A stretch of 37,438 nucleotides of DNA from 70-18 sp041691815 (GCA_041691815.1 JBEPTZ010000031.1:1-37438), one strand, 5' to 3'; counted from the stretch's first letter, positions 8,783 to 17,095 are shown. A program made the numbers and translations. The notes: generated from the sequence alone by a model not told the origin.

Positions 8783-11476
8783 CTATTCTATCCGGGCAAG
8801 GGCGGCATCCAGCCGCGCCATCTCGGCTTCTGCGCTGGCCAGCCGTTCGCGGTTTTCCGCCACCACTTCTTCCTTGGCGCGGCTGACGAAATCAGGATTG
8901 TTGAGTTTTTTCAACACCTTGCCAGCCTCGTCCGCCGCCTTGGCGCGCTCGCGGCCCAGCCGCGCCCGCTCGGCATCGAGGTCGATCAGCCCGGCCAGCG
9001 GCAGCACGATGGTCGCCTCGCCAAGCACCGCCTGCGCCGCGCCCTTCGGCATAACCCCTTGCAAAGGCCCGAAACTCGAAGCCCGCGCCATCCGCCCGAT
9101 CGCCTCCATCCAGCGCGCCCCGCGCGCCAGCGTTTCGGCACTGGCATCCTTCAGCAGAATCGCCCCCTTCTGACTCGGCGGCACATTCATTTCGGCCCGC
9201 ACCGCTCGCACCTCGCCGACCAGCCGGACCAGCCAGTCAAGCTCCGCGCGTGCCTCGGAAGCACCTGGAACATCAAAGGCTTGTGGCCATTCGGCGCGGA
9301 TCAGACTGTGCTCGGGGCCGTAGCCGAACTGGTCCCACAGCTCCTCGGTGACATACGGCATCACCGGATGCAGCAGCCGCAAAATCAGCCCCAGCACATG
9401 CCCGGCGGTGCGCCGCACCTCCAGCGCCTCGGCGGACTCAGGCGTTGCCAGTGCTGGCTTGGCGAGTTCGAGAAACCAGTCGCAGAACTGGTTCCAGGTG
9501 AAGCGGTAGCAGGCCGCCGCGTAGTCGTTGAGACGATAGGATTCCAGCGCCGCATTGGCCTCCACCGCGGCATCCGAGGCGGCGGCCAGAATCCAGCGGG
9601 TCAGCGGCAGGGCGGCCTGCGACGGGTCGAAGCTGGGGTCGGGAACCACTTGATTCATCTCGCAGAATCGCGCGGCGTTCCACAGTTTGGTGACGAAGCT
9701 GCGATAGCTCTCCACCCGCGCCGCGCCCAGCTTCACATCCCGCCCCGGCCCGGTCAGCGCGCAGATCGTGAAGCGCAGCGCGTCGGCGCCGTACTGGTCG
9801 ATCAACGCCAGCGGGTCGATCACGTTGCCCTTGGATTTGCTCATCTTCTGGCCGCGCTCGTCGCGCACCAGGCCGTGGATGTACACCGTGCGGAACGGTA
9901 CATCTCCCATGAAGTGATGTCCCATCATCATCATGCGGGCGACCCAGAAGAAGATGATGTCGAACCCGGTCACCAGCACGTCGCCGGGATAATAGCGCTT
10001 TAAATCAGCGGTCTGCTCCGGCCAGCCGAGCGTCGAGAATGGCCACAGCGCCGAGGAGAACCAAGTGTCCAGCACGTCCTCGTCGCGCGTCAACGGCGTC
10101 GCCGCGCCGTAATGCACGGCGGCGGCGGCCAGTGCCGCCTCCTCGGATTTCTCCACGAACACCTGGCCATCCGGGCCATACCAGGCCGGAATCCGGTGGC
10201 CCCACCAGAGTTGCCGCGAGATGCACCACGGCTGGATGTCGCGCATCCAGGCGAAGAAGGTGTTCTCCCATTGCTGCGGCACGAACTTGGTCCGCCCGTC
10301 CTCCACCGCCTTGATCGCCGGCTGTGCCAGGGTCTTGGCGTCGCAATACCATTGCAGCGTCATCAGCGGTTCGATCGGCACGCCGGAACGGTCGCCATGC
10401 GGCACCTGATGAATATGCGGCTCGGTTTTCACCAGGATTTCAAGGTGTTCCAGTTCGGCGACGATTGCCTTGCGGGCGGCAAACCGCTCCAGCCCGGCGA
10501 GGCCGCGCACGAATGCCGGATCGGCAACGCCGGGCACCGCGATCAGATCACCCTCAATCTCGGCCAGCGTTACATGCGCCTCGCGGTCGAGGATGCTCGG
10601 CATCGCCAACCCGTGCCGCTGCCCCACTGCGAAGTCATTGAAATCATGGGCCGGGGTGATCTTCACCGCACCGGTGCCCTTCTCCGGGTCAGAGTATTCG
10701 TCGGCAACGATCGGGATGCGGCGGCCGACCAGCGGCAGAATGGCGAAGCGGCCGACCAGATCGGCATAGCGTTCGTCGGTGGGGTGCACGGCGATCGCGG
10801 TATCGCCCAGCATGGTCTCCGGCCTGGTGGTGGCTACCGTGATGCTGCGGCCCGGCTCGCCCTCCACCGGGTAGGCCAGATGCCACAGATGGCCGCGGAT
10901 TTCCTGGTTCTCCACCTCCAGGTCGGAAATCGCCGACTGGAATTTCGGGTCCCAGTTGACCAGCCTTCGGTCGCGATAGATCAGCCCCTGGCGGTGCAGC
11001 GTGACGAACACCTCCAGCACCGCCGCCGACAGCCCCTCGTCCATGGTGAAGCGCTCGCGCGGCCAGTCCAGCGAGGCGCCGAGCCGGCGCAACTGGGTGG
11101 TGATGGTGCCGCCGCTCTCGGCCTTCCACTGCCACACCCGCTCCAGAAACGCCTTGCGCCCCATCTTCTTGCGGTCGATGCCCTCGGCGGCCAGCAGCCG
11201 CTCCACCACCATCTGGGTGGCGATGCCGGCATGATCCGAGCCCGGTTGCCACAGCGCATCGCGGCCCTGCATGCGGCGCCAGCGCACCAGGGTGTCCTGC
11301 ACCGTGAAGGTCAGCGCATGGCCCATGTGCAGGCTGCCGGTGACGTTGGGCGGCGGGATCATGATGGTGAACGGCTGGGCGTTGCTCTCCGGTTGCGCCG
11401 CGAAGGCGCCGCCAGCCTCCCAGCCCTGATACATGCGAGCTTCGGCGGCGGCGGGAGTGAAGGATTTTTCGAGCAT
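8783..11476 (-). CDS. valS: valyl-tRNA synthetase
   Basis: 897 residues. The class Ia HIGH motif appears as LHMGH (49-53) within PPPNVTGSLHMGHA, and KMSKS is at 544-548. The editing (CP1) domain, a tRNA-binding anticodon domain and a C-terminal coiled-coil arm (ERARLGRERAKAADEAGKVLKKLNNPDFVSRAKEEVV) characteristic of ValRS are all present. It charges tRNA-Val and edits misactivated threonine. The ATG at 11476 (MLEKSF) is the family start; an upstream extension of the frame runs through repeat unit D and is not credible. The next gene upstream on the same strand is the PopZ-like gene. Confidence 0.96.
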   Translation of the reverse strand: MLEKSFTPAAAEARMYQGWEAGGAFAAQPESNAQPFTIMIPPPNVTGSLHMGHALTFTVQDTLVRWRRMQGRDALWQPGSDHAGIATQMVVERLLAAEGIDRKKMGRKAFLERVWQWKAESGGTITTQLRRLGASLDWPRERFTMDEGLSAAVLEVFVTLHRQGLIYRDRRLVNWDPKFQSAISDLEVENQEIRGHLWHLAYPVEGEPGRSITVATTRPETMLGDTAIAVHPTDERYADLVGRFAILPLVGRRIPIVADEYSDPEKGTGAVKITPAHDFNDFAVGQRHGLAMPSILDREAHVTLAEIEGDLIAVPGVADPAFVRGLAGLERFAARKAIVAELEHLEILVKTEPHIHQVPHGDRSGVPIEPLMTLQWYCDAKTLAQPAIKAVEDGRTKFVPQQWENTFFAWMRDIQPWCISRQLWWGHRIPAWYGPDGQVFVEKSEEAALAAAAVHYGAATPLTRDEDVLDTWFSSALWPFSTLGWPEQTADLKRYYPGDVLVTGFDIIFFWVARMMMMGHHFMGDVPFRTVYIHGLVRDERGQKMSKSKGNVIDPLALIDQYGADALRFTICALTGPGRDVKLGAARVESYRSFVTKLWNAARFCEMNQVVPDPSFDPSQAALPLTRWILAAASDAAVEANAALESYRLNDYAAACYRFTWNQFCDWFLELAKPALATPESAEALEVRRTAGHVLGLILRLLHPVMPYVTEELWDQFGYGPEHSLIRAEWPQAFDVPGASEARAELDWLVRLVGEVRAVRAEMNVPPSQKGAILLKDASAETLARGARWMEAIGRMARASSFGPLQGVMPKGAAQAVLGEATIVLPLAGLIDLDAERARLGRERAKAADEAGKVLKKLNNPDFVSRAKEEVVAENRERLASAEAEMARLDAALARIE

Positions 11477-11499
11477 GAGGGGGCTTTTCAGAACGGAAG

Positions 11500-11633
11500 G
11501 AAGGGCTTCCTTTTTGAAAAAAAGAAGCAAAAAACTTTTATCCGCCTTGCAACAGCGGAGCAGCGGAGACTCCGTACACTCCAATGGATGGAAAGTTTTT
11601 TTGCTTCTTTTTGTTCACAAAAAGAAGGCCTTC
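11500..11633. repeat. palindromic intergenic repeat unit D
   Basis: Left arm GGGCTTCCTTTTTGAAAA followed by AAAGAAGCAAAAAACTTTT. The centre includes GGAGACTCCG. The right arm AAAGTTTTTTTGC leads into the palindrome 11604-11627, identical to that of unit C. It lies between the popZ-like stop and the valS start, both leftward. Confidence 0.75.
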
Positions 11634-11637
11634 CCTT

Positions 11638-12105
11638 CTACGAGATAGCCCGCCCCACCACGCGCTCGATCTCAGCGCGGACCATGCGTTCGACGACCGG
11701 CGGCAGGTTGGCGTCGAGCCATTGCTGCAGCAGCGGGCGGAGTTCCTCGCGCACCAGGTCCTCGATGGTCGGGCCGGTGCGATGGGTGGCGACCGGCGCG
11801 CGTTCGGCGATCAGGGTGCGCAGCATGGCGGCGATCGAGCCGGCGGCTTGCGGTTCGGGGGGTGGCGCGGGCGGCGGCGGGGCTGGCGGTTGGGTTGGTT
11901 CGGCCACGATCATCGACTCCTGCAGCATCAGCACCACGGGTTCGCCGTGTGGTGGCGGGGCGGGGGGTGCGGCGGTATCGTCCTCGCTGAGGATGCGGCG
12001 GATCGAGGCGAGGATATCCTCCATCGACGGGTCGCCGGATTCGCCCTGGTTCGGGTGGCCCGGCGGCGGCGGCGGCGCATCCGGCGCCGGCGGGGGCAGC
12101 GCCAC
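11638..12105 (-). CDS. DUF2497 / PopZ-like polar organising protein
   Basis: 155 residues. The signature DPSMEDILASIRRILSED is at 25-42. A Pro/Glu-rich disordered middle (about 45-90) follows, and the C-terminus holds short amphipathic helices (PTIEDLVREELRPLLQQWLDANLPPVVERMVRAEIERVV). This is the layout of alphaproteobacterial PopZ, which forms a polymeric matrix at the cell pole and anchors ParB-bound origins. The GTG at 12105 lies 2 nt after the TAA of the TolC-family gene, so translation is probably coupled. Confidence 0.85.
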   Translation of the reverse strand: MALPPPAPDAPPPPPGHPNQGESGDPSMEDILASIRRILSEDDTAAPPAPPPHGEPVVLMLQESMIVAEPTQPPAPPPPAPPPEPQAAGSIAAMLRTLIAERAPVATHRTGPTIEDLVREELRPLLQQWLDANLPPVVERMVRAEIERVVGRAIS

Positions 12106-12107
12106 CG

Positions 12108-13589
12108 TTAGCGCCCGGGCTGGCCGGTGGCGTAGTCGCCGGTGCCGACCAGCTTGTTCTTCACCGCCTTGTAGTATGCGGTGTCGTCATACAGCGGCAC
12201 ATGCAGCGCCAGGTCGCGCGCGGTCAGCCGGCCGACTGCCGAGGCCACCTGATAGGAGGCGGTGATCAGGCTGGCGAGGTTCTGCACCAGGGTGACGCGG
12301 GAGTTGAGCAGCGTCTGCTCGGCGTTCAGCACGTCGAGCGTGGTGCGGCTGCCGACGATCGCCTCGCGCTGGACGCCTTCCAGGGCGATTTCGTTGGAGC
12401 GGATCTGCTCGCGGGTGCTGTCGATGGTGGCGCGGGCGGCGACATAGGTCTGCCAGGCGCTGGTGACCTGTTGCACCGCGGTGCGCCGCGCGTCGGCGAT
12501 CAGCTTGCGGGTCTGCTCCTGCTGCTGGCGGGCCTGGCGGATGGCGGAATACTCGCTGCCGCCCTGGTAGATCGGCACGGTGATGGCGGCGAGGATCTGC
12601 GCGGTGTTGGTGGTGAGGCCCTTGGTCTGCACGTCCTCGGCGCGGTTCAGCGAGCCTTGCAGCGACAGGGTCGGCAGCAGCTTGCCGTATTGCAGGTCGA
12701 AATTGTCCTTCGCCGCGGCGTCATTGAACAGTGCGGTGATGACGTTGGGGTTGTTGTGCTCGGCCATGTCGGTGGCGGTGGGCAGGTTGCCGGCCGGCAG
12801 ACGCAGCGGCTGCGGCTCGATCAGCCGGGCCGGGTCCTCGCCGATCACCTGGCGATAGGTGGCGCGCGCGGTCTGCAGGTTGCCCTCGGCGGTCTTGCGG
12901 GTGGCGCTGGCGCCGGCCAGTGCCGCCTCGGCCTGGGCGACGTCGGTGCGGGTGATCTCGCCGACCCGGAAGCGGTCTTGCGTGGCCTGCAACTGGCGGG
13001 TCAGCACCTGCTCGTTGTTGGTGTTCAGCGTCAGCACCTGCTGCGCCTGGATGACGCCGACGAAGGCGTTGACGGCATTGAGAAAGGCGGTCTGCTCGGC
13101 GGCGATCAGGGTGGCGCGCTGGGCGATCACCTTGTTTTCCGCCTGGTTGGTGGCGGCGCGGGTCTGGCCGCCGCGATATAGCGGCTGCTGGATCTGGAAG
13201 GTCTCGGTGTTGACGCCCCGGTTGCTGGGGCGGATCGGGGCGCCCTGCTGGATCAGGCTGCCATCGGCATAGCCGGCGCTGGCGCTCAACTGCACCTGCG
13301 GCCGCCAGCCGGCCAGCGCCTGCGGCACGCCCTCGTCGGTGGCGCGCAACTGGGCGCGGGCGGCCTGCAGCGCCGGGTTGGTGGAGTAGGTGAGCGCCAG
13401 CGCGTCCTGCAGGGTGCGGGTGGGGCCGCTGGGGGCGACGGTGACCACCGGCGAGGCCGCCGCCGGCGCCGGCTGCTGGCGTTGCGCCAGGGGCGCCGGT
13501 TGGCGCTGGGCCAGGGCAGGGGTGGCAATCGCCGCCGGGGCCAGGCTGGCCGCCGTCGTCAGGATGACCGCAAGAGCGCTTCGCCGCAT
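12108..13589 (-). CDS. tolC: TolC-family outer membrane channel protein
   Basis: 493 residues beginning with a signal peptide of about 28 residues (MRRSALAVILTTAASLAPAA ... ALAQ). A low-complexity Gln/Pro/Ala segment is followed by the two repeated OEP halves (LTYSTNPALQAARAQLRATDEGVPQA; NQAENKVIAQRATLIAAEQ; VLNAEQTLLNSRVTLVQNLA). It forms a trimeric outer-membrane duct for type I secretion or RND efflux and could serve the secreted subtilase encoded about 6 kb away; that pairing is inference. The ATG at 13589 is favoured because TTGAGGGAACC immediately precedes it and it begins the signal peptide. Confidence 0.9.
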   Translation of the reverse strand: MRRSALAVILTTAASLAPAAIATPALAQRQPAPLAQRQQPAPAAASPVVTVAPSGPTRTLQDALALTYSTNPALQAARAQLRATDEGVPQALAGWRPQVQLSASAGYADGSLIQQGAPIRPSNRGVNTETFQIQQPLYRGGQTRAATNQAENKVIAQRATLIAAEQTAFLNAVNAFVGVIQAQQVLTLNTNNEQVLTRQLQATQDRFRVGEITRTDVAQAEAALAGASATRKTAEGNLQTARATYRQVIGEDPARLIEPQPLRLPAGNLPTATDMAEHNNPNVITALFNDAAAKDNFDLQYGKLLPTLSLQGSLNRAEDVQTKGLTTNTAQILAAITVPIYQGGSEYSAIRQARQQQEQTRKLIADARRTAVQQVTSAWQTYVAARATIDSTREQIRSNEIALEGVQREAIVGSRTTLDVLNAEQTLLNSRVTLVQNLASLITASYQVASAVGRLTARDLALHVPLYDDTAYYKAVKNKLVGTGDYATGQPGR

Positions 13590-13653
13590 GGTTCCCTCAA
13601 TCATCCGGATCAGCCGGATACCTCAAATATACCCGAAATTGAACCGATAAGCT

Positions 13654-14349
13654 TCAGAATACGAAGCCGGGGGCGCGGCGCAATGCCGGCAGCAGCGGCG
13701 TTGCGCAATCGAACACCGGCTGCAGCTTGAGCGCATCGCCGACCCGCTCGCCGAGCATCGCCTGGCTGACCCCATCGGCGTGGCACACCACCACCAGGCG
13801 GCCGGCGGCGCGGCTGGCGGAGCCGGCGCGCAACTGCTCGGTGAGGGCTGGCGGGAGTTGTTCCGCCGCGCCTTCGACCAGGATCACGTCATAGGGGGCG
13901 TTGGCGTTCCAGCCATTGGCCAGCGGGCGGGCGACCAGGGTGACGGCCAGCGTTGCGCCGGGTGGGGCGGCGGCGGCCAGGGCGGGGCGGGCGATTGCCA
14001 GCAGCGCCTCGTCGGGTTCCAGGGCGGTGACCTCGGCGCCGCATTCGGCCAGCAGCGCGGCGCCGTAGCCGGTGCCGGCGGCGACCACCAGGGCGCGGTC
14101 GCCGGGGCGCACGGCGGCGGCCTGCACCATGCGGGCGATCACCATCGGCTCCATCAGGTAGCGGCCGCCGCCGAGCGGCACGTCTTCGTCGGCATAGGCG
14201 CGGCTGGCGGCCGCGGCCGGCACGAAGGCCTCGCGCGGCAGCCGGCGCATGGCGGCGATGATGCGCGGGTCGCTCACCTTGTTGGGGCGGATCTGGCAAT
14301 CCACCATCATGGCGCGGGCGGTGGCGAAATCGGGCAGGGCGTGGTCCAT
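13654..14349 (-). CDS. protein-L-isoaspartate O-methyltransferase family protein
   Basis: 231 residues. The N-terminus (ARAMMVDCQIRPNKVSDPRIIAAMRRLPREAFVP) and RYLMEPMVIARMVQ match the PCMT family. SAM-binding motif I is VVAAGTGYGAALLAE, slightly different from the usual E(I/V)GTGSGY. Canonical PCMT repairs isoaspartyl residues, but the family version found next to tolC in alphaproteobacteria is divergent and its substrate is not established. It lies just upstream of the tolC gene and probably shares its transcript. Confidence 0.82.
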   Translation of the reverse strand: MDHALPDFATARAMMVDCQIRPNKVSDPRIIAAMRRLPREAFVPAAAASRAYADEDVPLGGGRYLMEPMVIARMVQAAAVRPGDRALVVAAGTGYGAALLAECGAEVTALEPDEALLAIARPALAAAAPPGATLAVTLVARPLANGWNANAPYDVILVEGAAEQLPPALTEQLRAGSASRAAGRLVVVCHADGVSQAMLGERVGDALKLQPVFDCATPLLPALRRAPGFVF

Positions 14350-14483
14350 GGGCGGCGATCCGGCGTTGCGCGGGCGATTGCGGAAGCAGGGTTATAGAGG
14401 CCCCGGCGGCGGTTCGCCAAGCGGCGATGCTTGAAGCACTTGACCGTCTGGCGCCCTGGCCCGATAACCCGGCCCACTCTGGT

Positions 14484-14525
14484 GGTCCGGTGGCAGAGTG
14501 GTGATGCAGAGGACTGCAAATCCTC
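14484..14525 (+). pseudogene. tRNA-Cys(GCA) 5' half, split by element 1
   Basis: GGTCCGG (14484-14490) is the 5' acceptor strand. It is followed by the D-arm, the anticodon stem GAGGA (14509-14513), the loop CTGCAAA with anticodon GCA (14516-14518), and the 3' anticodon stem TCCTC (14521-14525). The variable loop, T-arm and 3' acceptor strand are absent here; the next bases (AGACAATTG) do not continue a tRNA. The missing part is at 32282-32312, where CCGGACC pairs perfectly with GGTCCGG. Confidence 0.92.
14512..14525 (+). repeat. left attachment core (attL) of element 1
   Basis: GACTGCAAATCCTC, identical to 32268-32281. It covers the anticodon loop and the 3' strand of the anticodon stem, a position used by many tyrosine integrases. 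Sequences diverge immediately on both sides of the 14 bases. Confidence 0.88.
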
Positions 14526-14566
14526 AGACAATTGTGTAATATCAATAGATTAAATGCTAAAAACGC

Positions 14567-14586
14567 CGTCACGAACAATCACGAAT
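14567..14586. promoter_or_regulatory. candidate integrase arm-type sites, left end
   Basis: CGTCACGA (14567-14574) and AATCACGAAT (14577-14586) closely match the paired motifs AATCACGGAT and CGTCACGA at the integrase end of the element (32168-32212). Shared short motifs at both ends inside the cores are what arm-type integrase sites look like; binding is inferred. Confidence 0.4.
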
Positions 14587-14656
14587 ATCTTACCGCCTCC
14601 CGTCACACAGATACGGTTGCCACTACCTCGACGGTCGGGTATCAAGCCGGCCGTTC

Positions 14657-14730
14657 GACCGGGTGGCAGAATGGTTATGTAGCGGCCTGCAAAGCCGCGT
14701 ATGTGGGTTCGATTCCCGCCCCGGTCTCCA
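14657..14730 (+). tRNA. tRNA-Cys(GCA), complete, inside element 1
   Basis: 74 nt including an encoded CCA. Acceptor strands GACCGGG (14657-14663) and CCCGGTC (14720-14726) pair perfectly. The anticodon stem is GCGGC/GCCGC around loop CTGCAAA with anticodon GCA at 14689-14691, the variable loop is GTAT, the T-arm is GTGGG-TTCGATT-CCCGC, and the discriminator is T (U73), an identity element of tRNA-Cys. It differs from the split host gene in the acceptor and anticodon stems but keeps the T-arm. It is a distinct gene, not a duplicated fragment of the host copy. Confidence 0.95.
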
Positions 14731-14861
14731 GCCCTGCCGTGCGCGCAACGCTGGCCATCTAACGGATGGAACGTCCATCGTAGTGTAGCCGATATAAGTG
14801 GCTTGCAGGGAAACGCGGGAAGTTTCATGGCAATATTACAATCGTTGGGCAGGGAGACGCA

Positions 14862-15161
14862 TTTCTCAGCCGCTGAGGGGGTACCATACCGCCTGTCGGA
14901 ATACCCCCATGGCATCGTGCGCCACAGCGCCAAGGAATACGTTCTCGGCAACACCCACACACAGATCATTGACGGCTACTGGTCGCAAATTAAGCGCCAA
15001 ATCGTCGGCACCCATCACTGGGTCAGCAAGAAGCACCTTGGCCGCTGCGTGGCGGGGTCCTCTTGGCGCTACAACCGGCGACGGACTGGCGAAGGCGGGC
15101 GGGTCAACGACCTGATGGCGTCTCTACCGGTCGCCTCACATACAAGGCGCTGATCGCATGA
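14862..15161 (+). pseudogene. IS1595-family (ISXO2-like) transposase remnant, C-terminal part
   Basis: The frame reads RLSEYPHGIVRHSAKEYVL, then THTQIIDGYWSQIKRQI, GTHHWVSKKHL and RYNRRRTGEG, the C-terminal end of the DDE transposase of IS1595 elements, including the glutamate-region consensus. About two thirds of the expected 300 residues are missing on the left. A one-base frame change near 15,125 separates RVNDLMAS from the normal ending TGRLTYKALIA, which is present in the next frame and stops at 15159-15161. It is non-functional. No terminal inverted repeats were identified. Its old stop codon overlaps the ATG of the next gene (ATGA). Confidence 0.75.
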
Positions 15162-16216
15162 CAGGGAAGAAAGAGCCGCCCTCCAGTTTGGATATGTCCT
15201 TTGACGAAGCGCTCCGCAGGCTCGCGAAAGGCAAGCCAGAGGAAATCAATATAACGGCTAGTAAGATTAAAGTGTTAGCTCCAAAAATGACATCCAAGGA
15301 AATCAGTCCCTCAGCAGGGCAGGGCACCCTTCGATTGGTGGCCGAAAAGGATGTTGGTGGGATTGGCATGGGCGTCCTGTCGGACGGCACCCCCTATCTT
15401 AACCAGCGCGGCCTTGCGGCCTTATGTGGTGTTCAGAACGCACACATCGGCACGATCAGCAGCCAATGGAGTGAAGCAGAGCCAAAGCCCCGCATATCTA
15501 CGATCAAGGGCACTCTTGCGAAGGCCGGCTTTGCATCGCCAGCAGCCGCCCATATCGAGATTTCGCATGGTGGCCGCACTCACTTTTGTTACCCAGCAGA
15601 AATTTGCCTCGCCGTTTTGGAATATTATGCTTTTGACGCGGGCGCGAATACGCAGGAACAAGCGCGCGACAATTTCCGGCTTTTGGCTGGGTCGAAACTC
15701 CGAGAATTGATTTATAGTCAACTTGGCTATGATCCAACAGGCCGAAACGCAGACCAGTTCAAGAAATGGCATGACAGGATATCCATAAACCATCAATCTG
15801 CCCCTAAAGGGTATTTCCACGTCTTCAATGAAGCCCACACAATTATATATGAATTGATCTTGGCGGGCGCTGACATTGGGGAAAAATTTGTAGTCGATAT
15901 TTCAATCGGTCAGTACTGGTCTAGGCAGTGGAACCAAAACACGCTTTGTGAACAATTTGGTGACCCATGCAAGTATCCGCATCGCTATCCTGATGACCAC
16001 CCGCAATCTAAATCGAACCCTCAGGAGTCTTGGTGTTATCCACTGGCCGCCCTCGGAGCATTCCGCTCATGGCTACAAGACACATATATTGAAGGAGGAA
16101 GATTTTCTAATTACCTGAAAGGAAAGGTTTTACGCGGGGAACTCCCACCCTCCGTGGCCCAACTAGCGATATCTACGCTGCTCCCTCCGCAGATCGAGGG
16201 GCCATCTTCAAACTAA
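15158..16216 (+). CDS. BstA-like / KilA-N-type protein, candidate phage-defence gene
   Basis: 352 residues. After a polar N-terminus (1-65), residues 67-110 read GIGMGVLSDGTPYLNQRGLAALCGV, a phage KilA-N/antirepressor-like DNA-binding start, followed by ILAVLEYYAFDAG-like (CLAVLEYYAFDAGANT) and LLAGSKLRELIYSQLGYDP. The C-terminal half contains YFHVFNEAHTIIYELILAGADI and WCYPLAALGAFRSWL. I associate this pattern with the BstA family of prophage-encoded abortive-infection proteins, from memory of the family and without a search, so the name is tentative. An alternative is an uncharacterised phage regulatory protein. It sits next to the left end of the element, with an ATG inside the stop of a dead transposase and no clear Shine-Dalgarno sequence. 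Confidence 0.5.
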   Translation: MTGKKEPPSSLDMSFDEALRRLAKGKPEEINITASKIKVLAPKMTSKEISPSAGQGTLRLVAEKDVGGIGMGVLSDGTPYLNQRGLAALCGVQNAHIGTISSQWSEAEPKPRISTIKGTLAKAGFASPAAAHIEISHGGRTHFCYPAEICLAVLEYYAFDAGANTQEQARDNFRLLAGSKLRELIYSQLGYDPTGRNADQFKKWHDRISINHQSAPKGYFHVFNEAHTIIYELILAGADIGEKFVVDISIGQYWSRQWNQNTLCEQFGDPCKYPHRYPDDHPQSKSNPQESWCYPLAALGAFRSWLQDTYIEGGRFSNYLKGKVLRGELPPSVAQLAISTLLPPQIEGPSSN

Positions 16217-16242
16217 GGACAAAATGCCCATACTAAGTAAGC

Positions 16243-16557
16243 CTACCGACTGCTGGGCGAGATGCACTCGTAGAAGGATACGTCATCTATTGTTCCATCT
16301 CCCCTGACGATCCAAAATGACCTTGTGACTCTCTTGTACTCGCGGTTCTCATTCACTTTGAAATAGTCAATCCCGAGGCCAACCTTTTCAACATAGTCGG
16401 GGTGGCGCTTTAATAGCGCAAGCAGATGTAGCGTGTCTTCAGGGCCTACCCGTTCGCCATCCTTATATCTGGCGAGCATCGACCGGAAGAACAGGATGGC
16501 ATCCCCCTTCTTCGAAAAGATCGCGGTATCTAAAGTGACTGGTTGAGCTTTACCCAC
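16243..16557 (-). CDS. DUF3223 domain protein
   Basis: 104 residues from a GTG. The conserved pattern of DUF3223 is visible: IFSKKGDAILFFRSMLARY, then LLALLKRHPDYVEKVGLGIDYFKV, and an ending FWIVRGDGTIDDVSFYECI. The family is found in bacteria and fused to plant RNA polymerase and rRNA-processing proteins, and its biochemical role is not known to me. It is convergent with the BstA-like gene (27 bp between stops) and is the last of three leftward genes. Confidence 0.7.
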   Translation of the reverse strand: MGKAQPVTLDTAIFSKKGDAILFFRSMLARYKDGERVGPEDTLHLLALLKRHPDYVEKVGLGIDYFKVNENREYKRVTRSFWIVRGDGTIDDVSFYECISPSSR

Positions 16558-16629
16558 GGTTGGTAATATCCCAAAATATTGAGGCCTTGGCCAGCACTAC
16601 TTTCTCTAGGGCTCAAGGTTGCGGCCATG

Positions 16630-16914
16630 TCATTTTTTCTGCATGACGCTAATCAGCGTATCCAATTTTCCGTTTAACGTATCCAATTTTCCATTGGTCG
16701 CAATTATCTGCCCTTGGACCGACCCTAGTTCCCTAGACATGTCAACGCGCACATCCTCCACATGATGGCTTATCTGCGAAAGGGTGGCATTTTGCGCAGA
16801 TAGATCGCTGTGAAGCCACGTAAAACCTGCCATAATGGCAGCCATCCCGACAGCGAAAACTCCGATCAAGACGGGAAGTTGCGCCCATGTCACGGGGTCT
16901 CCTCTAGGTGCCAT
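16630..16914 (-). CDS. single-helix membrane protein with coiled-coil tail
   Basis: 94 residues. One transmembrane helix (about 12-35, LPVLIGVFAVGMAAIMAGF) is followed by a heptad-like C-terminal region ending NGKLDTLNGKLDTLISVM. The repeat is also seen in DNA as a 21-bp tandem copy containing GTATCCAATTTTCC at about 16,657-16,695. It resembles small phage and island membrane proteins with a cytoplasmic or periplasmic coil; the function is unknown. The ATG at 16914 is preferred because GAGGGAACCTAAG precedes it. The frame is open to 17169, but that would overlap the upstream gene. Confidence 0.55.
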   Translation of the reverse strand: MAPRGDPVTWAQLPVLIGVFAVGMAAIMAGFTWLHSDLSAQNATLSQISHHVEDVRVDMSRELGSVQGQIIATNGKLDTLNGKLDTLISVMQKK

Positions 16915-17095
16915 CTTAGGTTCCCTCGCCCCTATCGAACTGTTTTGATCAGCATAGGTTTCGGCATTTGAGGCGGATGAAGGCTGCTTAACTGCGCCCA
17001 CTCCGCTCCACTTCGGTGCTGAAAGTGCGGTGACTTTGCCGGTCGCAACGGTGCGTGTGCTGCGCGCCACCATGTGGGGTATGGTCGACGCGTAG

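Noticed and set aside
14484..14730. Split tRNA-Cys considered as a tRNA with a group I intron, or as two tandem tRNAs
   Set aside because: The 3' half is absent before the complete tRNA but present 17.8 kb away with perfect acceptor pairing and a repeated core next to an integrase, which fits integration, not an intron.
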